From Thalassospira sp. (lineage in GTDB: Bacteria > Pseudomonadota > Alphaproteobacteria > Rhodospirillales > Thalassospiraceae): a DNA stretch of 64,000 nucleotides. The notes under the pieces are model-generated. The model was not told the origin of the DNA. It did no database searches and saw nothing but the letters and a program-made list of their open reading frames with translations. The position numbers were made by a program, and so were the translations under genes. Where the stretch lies: contig NZ_JAUYHK010000018.1 in assembly GCF_030690045.1 (NCBI RefSeq), forward strand, positions 62,001 to 126,000, read 5' to 3'. Below are positions 58,684 through 64,000 of this stretch, piece after piece (positions within the stretch are counted from its first letter, which is position 1; each line of letters opens with the position of its first letter).

Positions 58684-59913
58684 ATGTCTGAACGCAAACC
58701 GGTTGCGATAAGTGCCAGACAGGCCCGGCACCTTGCCCTGGGTGCGCAGGGATTCGAGGCAGAGGGTGGGAAGGCTGTTGATGCAAGGCGGATCATGAAG
58801 ATGATCCGTAAAACCGGTTTGTTGCAGATCGACAGTGTGAATGTTCTGAGCCGTGCGCATTATATGCCGGTGTTTTCGCGCCTTGGGATTTATGACCGCG
58901 ATATTCTGGATCAGCTCAGCTGGGGCCCGAAATCGCGGCGGCGGCTGTTTGAATATTGGGGCCACGAAGCATCCCTGATCCCGCTGGAAGATTATCCGTT
59001 ATATCGCTGGCGGATGGAAAATGCCCGGTCGGGGGATGGCATGTGGGGCGGCATTGCGCGGGTGGCACGCGATCACCCGGAATTTGTGCGCAATATTCTG
59101 GATCACATCGCCACCAAAGGTCCGATGGCCGCCAGCGACATGGACGACGAACGCCCGGTATCGGGCGGCAAATGGTGGGGGTGGTCGAGGGCCAAGACCG
59201 CGCTGGAATATCTGTTTTGGAGCGGGCAACTTGCCGCCCGCACCCGGCGCAGTTCGTTTGAACGGGTCTATGATCTGCCCGAACGGGTGGTGGGTTCGGA
59301 TTTTGTTGCGCAGCAAATCCTGCCTAGGGACGTCGCACAGCGTGCCCTGTTGCGCAAGGCGATTGCCGCAATGGGGGTGGCGACGACCACCGATTTGCGC
59401 AAATATTTCCGCATTCCGACCGATGATGCCAAACAGCGCATTGCCGAAATGGCCGAGGCGGGGGAACTGATCCCCGCCGATGTGCAAGGGTGGTCGCAAC
59501 CGGGCTGGATTGCGCCGGACGCAAAATTGCGTCGCCGGGCAATTCCCAGTGCTCTTTTGGTGCCGTTTGATCCGGTGATGTGGGATCGTGACCGGGTGGA
59601 ACGGATTTTCGGGTTTACCTATCGCATCGAAATTTATACCCCGGCGGAAAAACGCCAATATGGCTATTACGTGCTGCCTTTCATGCAAAATGGCGCGATG
59701 GTTGCCCGGGTGGATTTGAAGGCTGACCGGCAGGCGGGCTTGTTGCTGGTGGTTGCCGCCCATATCGAACCGGGATGCGTGCCGGGCGAGGTTGCCCCGG
59801 ATTTGCATCATCATTTGCACCGGCTGGCGGTTTTTCTGGGGCTGGAAGATGTTGATATTGCCGGGGTGAATGATTTTTCGCGCTATCTGGCCGGGATCCG
59901 CAAGGCGGCGTGA
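58684..59913 (+). CDS. winged-helix DNA glycosylase of the YcaQ family
   Basis: A 409-aa HTH_42 protein. Members such as E. coli YcaQ/AlkX open interstrand crosslinks by base excision. The catalytic QxD/QxQ motif is Q48-I-D50 in GLLQIDSVNVLSRAHY. Three winged-helix-like segments follow, ending with the beta-barrel region (about 290-370). ATG 58684 with GAGGATAATC is used rather than the ATG at 58672, which overlaps the OsmC stop. Confidence 0.92.
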   Translation: MSERKPVAISARQARHLALGAQGFEAEGGKAVDARRIMKMIRKTGLLQIDSVNVLSRAHYMPVFSRLGIYDRDILDQLSWGPKSRRRLFEYWGHEASLIPLEDYPLYRWRMENARSGDGMWGGIARVARDHPEFVRNILDHIATKGPMAASDMDDERPVSGGKWWGWSRAKTALEYLFWSGQLAARTRRSSFERVYDLPERVVGSDFVAQQILPRDVAQRALLRKAIAAMGVATTTDLRKYFRIPTDDAKQRIAEMAEAGELIPADVQGWSQPGWIAPDAKLRRRAIPSALLVPFDPVMWDRDRVERIFGFTYRIEIYTPAEKRQYGYYVLPFMQNGAMVARVDLKADRQAGLLLVVAAHIEPGCVPGEVAPDLHHHLHRLAVFLGLEDVDIAGVNDFSRYLAGIRKAA

Positions 59914-59933
59914 AAAACGTCGGCAAAGGACGA

Positions 59934-59964
59934 ACGGGGTGCAGGTCCCACAACCGCACCCCGT
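59934..59964. terminator. hairpin between convergent ycaQ-type and SDR genes
   Basis: A perfect 9-bp stem (59934-59942 with 59956-59964) with a 13-nt loop, 20 nt after the glycosylase stop. The + tail is CCTTCC, with no T run, so termination strength is doubtful; it may work with Rho or protect message ends. Confidence 0.5.
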
Positions 59965-60030
59965 CCTTCCAAAGCCCTGACCCGGTCACCAACGTTCAGG
60001 ACACCGTGACCGGACAAGTTCCAGCCGCTG

Positions 60031-60801
60031 TTACCAGCAGCTATAACCCCCATCTGCCAGGACGATGGAGCCGGTCATCAGGCTGGAGGCATCGGACGCC
60101 AGAAACAGCACCACCGACCCGATTTCCTCGGTCAGGCCCAGACGGGCCATCGGCGTGCCATTGATCCAGGCGTCATACATTTCCGGCTTGGATTTCACAA
60201 ATTCATTCAGCGGCGTTGCGATATAGGTCGGGGCGACGGCATTGACCCGCACCCCGCGATTGCCCCATTCCGCGGCCAGCGATTTGGTCAGGTGATGAAC
60301 CGCGGCTTTTGAGGCGTTGTAATAGGCCTGTTCCTGCGGCTTGTTGACGATAAAACCCGACATCGACCCGATATTGACGATGACACCGTTCTTTTTTGCC
60401 AGCATCTGTTTGCCAAATTCGCGGCAGCACCAGAACGTGCCGTTCAGATTGACATCAATGACATTCAGCCAGTGTTCGTCTTCAACTTTTTCCGCCGGGG
60501 TTTCCGACCGGGCGATCCCGGCATTGTTGACCAGAATGTCAATGCCGCCTGCCTTGGCCTGTTTTTCCGCACTCGCACGGACCTGATCGGTTTTGGTGAC
60601 ATCCATGATGTCGATATCGGCCTTGTATCCTTTGGATTTCAGGTAATCGCGGCCTTCTTCGGCGACGGCCTCGCTGATATCGCCAATCACAACATGCGCA
60701 CCGGCTTCGGCAAGCGCTTCGCAGCAGGACAGGCCGATGGCGCGGCCGCCGCCGGTGACATAGGCGCGCCGACCGGTCAGGTCGAATTTTTTCAAATACA
60801 T
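60031..60801 (-). CDS. SDR family polyol dehydrogenase (arabinitol/sorbitol type)
   Basis: A 256-aa classical short-chain dehydrogenase. The cofactor motif is TGGGRAIG (16-23) with D41 after the second strand favouring NAD; NNAG lies at 92-95 and the catalytic set is S146, Y161 and K165 (YNASK). It ends ADGGYSCW, as in D-arabinitol and mannitol dehydrogenase relatives. It is the last gene of a polyol uptake operon, so it probably oxidises the imported sugar alcohol to a ketose. The exact polyol is not decided. Confidence 0.92.
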   Translation of the reverse strand: MYLKKFDLTGRRAYVTGGGRAIGLSCCEALAEAGAHVVIGDISEAVAEEGRDYLKSKGYKADIDIMDVTKTDQVRASAEKQAKAGGIDILVNNAGIARSETPAEKVEDEHWLNVIDVNLNGTFWCCREFGKQMLAKKNGVIVNIGSMSGFIVNKPQEQAYYNASKAAVHHLTKSLAAEWGNRGVRVNAVAPTYIATPLNEFVKSKPEMYDAWINGTPMARLGLTEEIGSVVLFLASDASSLMTGSIVLADGGYSCW

Positions 60802-60874
60802 TTGTGTCTCGCAGTTTGCTGGTGGGCGTTTGGGCCGGTGGGTTTATGCCCGCACGGTCCGGTTTCAGTCAAAA

Positions 60875-61882
60875 TCAGGGGGCGGTGATGGCCTGCCCGT
60901 GTGCATCGAAACGGTGCAGGCGCGTGGCATCGGGGGTCAGCCAGATGCGGTCATGTTCGCCCAGCGGCATTTCACCGGTGGCACGCACGGTCATCGGGCC
61001 GATGTCATCGGCCACCACATGCAAATAGGTTTCCGCCCCCAGATGCTCGGCGATTTTGACGGTGGCGGCGATTTCACCCGATTCCGTACTGACGGCGATA
61101 TGTTCGGGCCGGATGCCCAGCGTATGGCTGTTGCGTTGCCCGGCATAGGCACCCTCGATGAAATTCATCTTGGGCGATCCGATGAACCCGGCGACGAATT
61201 TGTTGGCCGGGCGGTTATACAATTCCATCGGTGCGCCGACCTGTTCAACCCGCCCGGCCTGCAACACGACAATCTTGTTGGCCATGGTCATGGCTTCGAC
61301 CTGATCATGGGTGACATAAACCATCGTGGTTTTCAGGGATTGATGCAGGGCGGTAATTTCAAGGCGCATATTGACGCGCAAGGATGCGTCCAGGTTCGAC
61401 AAGGGTTCATCGAACAAAAAGGCCGCGGGATTGCGGACAATGGCACGGCCAATTGCCACACGTTGGCGCTGCCCGCCCGAAAGCGCACCGGGCCGCCGGT
61501 CCAGATAATCGGTCAGATTCAGGATATCGGCGGCATTGCGGACTTTTTCCTCGATCACTGCCTTGCTTTCGCCCGCCATTTTCAGGCCAAAGGCAATATT
61601 GTTGTAAACCGTCATATGCGGATACAGCGCATAGGACTGAAACACCATCGACAGTCCGCGTTTGGCGGGCGAGGCATCGACAACATCGGTGCCGTCAATC
61701 AGGATTTTGCCACCCGATACATCTTCCAGCCCGGCAATCAGCCGCAACAATGTCGATTTGCCACAGCCCGACGGGCCGACAAAAACAACAAATTCACCAT
61801 CATTGATGTCCAGATCGACACCGGGAATGACATCCAGATTCCCGAATGTTTTTCGGACTTTTTCCAGTCGGATCGCACCCAT
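60875..61882 (-). CDS. ABC transporter ATP-binding protein (MalK/UgpC/SmoK-like)
   Basis: A 335-aa carbohydrate-type ATPase with Walker [11 protein letters not shown]-loop [11 protein letters not shown], signature [15 protein letters not shown], Walker [12 protein letters not shown] and [10 protein letters not shown], followed by a TOBE/OB domain with [22 protein letters not shown] precedes the ATG. Operon context with polyol-type permeases supports a SmoK role. It follows the second permease by 44 nt. Confidence 0.95.
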   Translation of the reverse strand: MGAIRLEKVRKTFGNLDVIPGVDLDINDGEFVVFVGPSGCGKSTLLRLIAGLEDVSGGKILIDGTDVVDASPAKRGLSMVFQSYALYPHMTVYNNIAFGLKMAGESKAVIEEKVRNAADILNLTDYLDRRPGALSGGQRQRVAIGRAIVRNPAAFLFDEPLSNLDASLRVNMRLEITALHQSLKTTMVYVTHDQVEAMTMANKIVVLQAGRVEQVGAPMELYNRPANKFVAGFIGSPKMNFIEGAYAGQRNSHTLGIRPEHIAVSTESGEIAATVKIAEHLGAETYLHVVADDIGPMTVRATGEMPLGEHDRIWLTPDATRLHRFDAHGQAITAP

Positions 61883-61926
61883 TATGGTGTTCCTTCCTTA
61901 CGATAATTCAAGGGTCCGGCCACAGG

Positions 61927-62760
61927 CTATTTCACCGCGCCGAAAGTCAAACCGCGCACCAGTTGCTTTTGCGAGAACCAGCCAATAATCAGGATCGGGG
62001 CCACCGCCATGGTCGAGGCCGCCGACAATTTCGCCCAGAACAGCCCCTCGGGGCTGGAATAGGACGCGATAAAGGCGGTCAGCGGGGCGGCATCCGATGT
62101 GGTCAGGTTCAGGGTCCAGAAGGCCTCGTTCCATGCCAGAATGATATTGAGCAGCATGGTCGATGCGATGCCCGGCACGGCCATCGGCAACAGCACAAAG
62201 AGAATTTCCTTGGGCATGGTGGCCCCGTCCATCCGGGCGGCTTCAAGGATGTCTTTGGGGATTTCCTTGAAATAGGTGTAAAGCATCCAGACCATGATCG
62301 GCAGGTTCATCAAAAACAGAACCATCATGATGCCAAACCGGTTATCCAGCAGGCCCCAGTCGCGGAACACCAGATAGATCGGCACCAACACCCCGACCGG
62401 CGGCATCATTTTGGTCGATAACATCCATAACAGGGCGTTTTTGGTGCGTTTGGTCGGCGAAAATGCCATTGCCCAGGCGCAGGTCACGGCAAAGACCAGC
62501 CCAATCAGGGTTGATCCCACCGACAGCACCACAGAATTCATCGCGAATTTGAAATAGTTCGACCGCGCCTGAACCTCGACATAATTGGCAAGGGTCCAGT
62601 CGAAATCGAAAAACATCGGCGGCATGCTGATGGCATCCAGTTCCGATTTGAAACTGGTCAGAACCATCCAGAAAATCGGGAAAAAGATCATCAATCCGAC
62701 CAGCCAGGCAAAGACCGAAAACGCGATATGTTTCAGGGGCGATTTAAAGGTTTTTTCCAT
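61927..62760 (-). CDS. polyol ABC transporter permease (SmoG-like)
   Basis: A 277-aa carbohydrate uptake (CUT1) permease with six helices. The EAA loop is ILEAARMDGATMPKEILFVLLP (about 174-195). The segment LWMLSTKMMPPVGVLVPIYLVF is typical of mannitol/sorbitol permeases. ATG 62760 has GAGGGGAAA directly before it; the frame to 62961 overlaps the other permease and is rejected. It starts 7 nt after the upstream permease stop. Confidence 0.94.
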   Translation of the reverse strand: MEKTFKSPLKHIAFSVFAWLVGLMIFFPIFWMVLTSFKSELDAISMPPMFFDFDWTLANYVEVQARSNYFKFAMNSVVLSVGSTLIGLVFAVTCAWAMAFSPTKRTKNALLWMLSTKMMPPVGVLVPIYLVFRDWGLLDNRFGIMMVLFLMNLPIMVWMLYTYFKEIPKDILEAARMDGATMPKEILFVLLPMAVPGIASTMLLNIILAWNEAFWTLNLTTSDAAPLTAFIASYSSPEGLFWAKLSAASTMAVAPILIIGWFSQKQLVRGLTFGAVK

Positions 62761-62767
62761 TTTCCCC

Positions 62768-63640
62768 TCATCTGTCCAGATTTTTGCCGATGAGGCGAAC
62801 CAGAAAGATCGCGACAATATTGGCAAGGATGACCGCAACAATCCCGCCTGCCGATGCCCCGCCAATGTCGTATTGCAACAGGGCCTGGGTATAGACGAGG
62901 AAGGCGATATTGGTGGTGGCAAGGCCCGGTCCGCCGCCGGTGGTAACGAAAATTTCGGCAAAGACCGTCAGCAGGAAAATGGTTTCGATCAGGATGACGA
63001 CCGTAATGGCGCGCCCCAGATGCGGCAGGGTAATGTAAAAGAAAATCGATATCGGCCCGGCCCCGTCCATCTGGGCGGCTTCGCGCTGATCACGATCCAG
63101 CGACTGAAGCGCGGTCAGAAGAATGAGAACGGCAAAGGGCAACCATTGCCAAGCGACCATGATGATAATGGCGGTCAGCGGTGCCTCGGAAAACCAGTCA
63201 ATCGGTTGCAGGCCGAAACTGGTGGCGATCCAGGCGAACATGCCCGATACCGGATGCATCAAAAGATTTTTCCACACCAGCGCATTGACCGTCGGCATGA
63301 TGAAAAACGGCGCGATGATCAACAGGCGTAAAATACCGCGCCCGAAAATCGCCTGATCCAGCATCAGGCCCAGCAAAATGCCCCCGACCACGGTAATGAT
63401 CAGGACAGAACCCACCAGTAACAATGTATTGGCAAGAGAGGCAAAAAACGCCGGATCGGTCAGAAAGAAGTAATAATTGTCCAGTCCAGTCCATTCTTCC
63501 ATTCCCGGCATCAGCAAATTATAGCGCAGGAAGGAAAAATAGATTGTCATGCCCAGCGGCACGATCATCCATAAAAACAGGATGATGATCGATGGTGCCG
63601 CCATGATGCGCCCGGTCAGGGTCGAAGACCTTGTTGACAT
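62768..63640 (-). CDS. polyol ABC transporter permease (SmoF-like)
   Basis: A 290-aa partner permease of the CUT1 family with six helices and an EAA-like loop QREAAQMDGAGPISIFFYITLP (about 190-211). The N-terminus after the first helix (YFSFLRYNLLMPGMEEWTGLDNYYFFLTDPAF, about 34-65) matches sorbitol/mannitol permeases. AGGGAGCGCACC precedes ATG 63640. A hairpin lies between it and the binding protein gene. Confidence 0.94.
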   Translation of the reverse strand: MSTRSSTLTGRIMAAPSIIILFLWMIVPLGMTIYFSFLRYNLLMPGMEEWTGLDNYYFFLTDPAFFASLANTLLLVGSVLIITVVGGILLGLMLDQAIFGRGILRLLIIAPFFIMPTVNALVWKNLLMHPVSGMFAWIATSFGLQPIDWFSEAPLTAIIIMVAWQWLPFAVLILLTALQSLDRDQREAAQMDGAGPISIFFYITLPHLGRAITVVILIETIFLLTVFAEIFVTTGGGPGLATTNIAFLVYTQALLQYDIGGASAGGIVAVILANIVAIFLVRLIGKNLDR

Positions 63641-63684
63641 GGTGCGCTCCCTGTTTGCAATCGTGGGACAGGGACCGGAAAGAA

Positions 63685-63708
63685 GGGTGGCAACGTCTGC
63701 CGCCACCC
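63685..63708 (-). other. intercistronic hairpin between polyol binding protein and permease genes
   Basis: A perfect 7-bp stem (63685-63691 with 63702-63708) and 10-nt loop, followed leftward by TTCTTT. It is a likely partial terminator or 3' stabiliser, giving more binding protein than permease, as in maltose-type operons. Confidence 0.55.
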
Positions 63709-63741
63709 AGGCTCTCAGGTCACGAGGGAGAAGCGATCAGA

Positions 63742-64000
63742 TCAATAATATCCGGCACGCTGCATGGTGCGGTCCGTGCTGGATTGCGCACTGGCAAGGG
63801 CATCTTCGATTGAAGACGATCCGCCCAAAGCCGCCGAAAACTGCTGTCCGACCGTGGTGCCAATCCCCTGAAATTCAGGAATGGCGGCAAACTGAACCCC
63901 GACATAGGGTTTGGGTTTCAGGGTTGAATTGATCGGATCTGCACTGTCGATTGCCAGCAGGGTTTCATCGGCAAACGGGGCGGCTTCAAGGTATTTCGGG
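63742..64000 (-). CDS. polyol ABC transporter substrate-binding protein, C-terminal part
   Basis: This is the C-terminal 85 or so residues of a gene that continues past the window end. I translated it directly from the minus strand: it contains PKYLEAAPFADETL, then IPEFQGIGTTVGQQFSAALGG and ends TMQRAGYY. This is the characteristic tail of CUT1 sugar/polyol binding proteins (SmoE/MtlE-like), with the PEFQ...G segment and Ala-rich final helix. It is the first visible gene of the polyol operon. Confidence 0.88.
   Translation of the reverse strand, partial: PKYLEAAPFADETLLAIDSADPINSTLKPKPYVGVQFAAIPEFQGIGTTVGQQFSAALGGSSSIEDALASAQSSTDRTMQRAGYY

Overview
The window looks like a chromosomal segment of an alphaproteobacterium, most likely Rhodospirillales and Thalassospira-like. 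This is inferred from the split F1 ATP synthase operon (atpHAGDC without F0 genes), the xerC-DUF484-fsa / priA neighbourhood, the dense set of solute-binding transporters and the even, GC-rich coding style. The species is not proven. About 58 protein genes are packed tightly on both strands. I see no rRNA, tRNA, CRISPR array, insertion sequence, prophage or recognisable defence system.

Layout. 1-5.8 kb: an unknown 120-aa protein, then leftward genes for a glutamine synthetase family enzyme, a small methyltransferase, a FosA-like glyoxalase fold protein, a glutathione transferase, XerC, a DUF484 protein and a transaldolase-type aldolase. 5.9-10 kb: priA, a divergent amino-acid-type binding protein, a MazG-like pyrophosphohydrolase and a small secreted protein. 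10.2-15.2 kb: atpHAGDC, ending in a strong terminator. 15.2-24 kb: a large FtsX-type permease, a single-domain response regulator, ccmF-ccmI, a cation diffusion facilitator and phoH preceded by a candidate structured RNA.

24.2-28.4 kb is a compact arsenic resistance operon read leftward: arsR-arsC-acr3-GAPDH-arsJ. It combines export of arsenite with export of an arsenate-sugar-acid adduct, and its promoter is covered by a perfect inverted repeat. 28.6-31.3 kb: prfC and azlCD. 31.4-39.1 kb is a probable guanidino-compound or polyamine island: a LysR regulator, a Tat-exported binding protein, an ATPase, two permeases, a ureohydrolase, a nitrilase-family amidase and an AraC regulator. 39.4-47.9 kb: a chemoreceptor with a C-terminal PilZ-like domain, then a three-gene RND efflux pump.

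47.9-54.3 kb: AlkB, a LacI regulator with two matching operators in front, Tag, and a ferric/sugar-phosphate-type ABC transporter. 54.4-60 kb: YggT, DUF167, folD, an SLC13/RCK transporter, an OsmC protein and a YcaQ-type glycosylase. 60-64 kb: a leftward polyol uptake operon (binding protein cut by the window end, two permeases, ATPase, SDR dehydrogenase). Most of the window is ordinary. The points most worth a second look are the candidate RNA before phoH, the guanidino island, the leaderless-looking arsR promoter and the FosA homologue with a changed active-site lysine.
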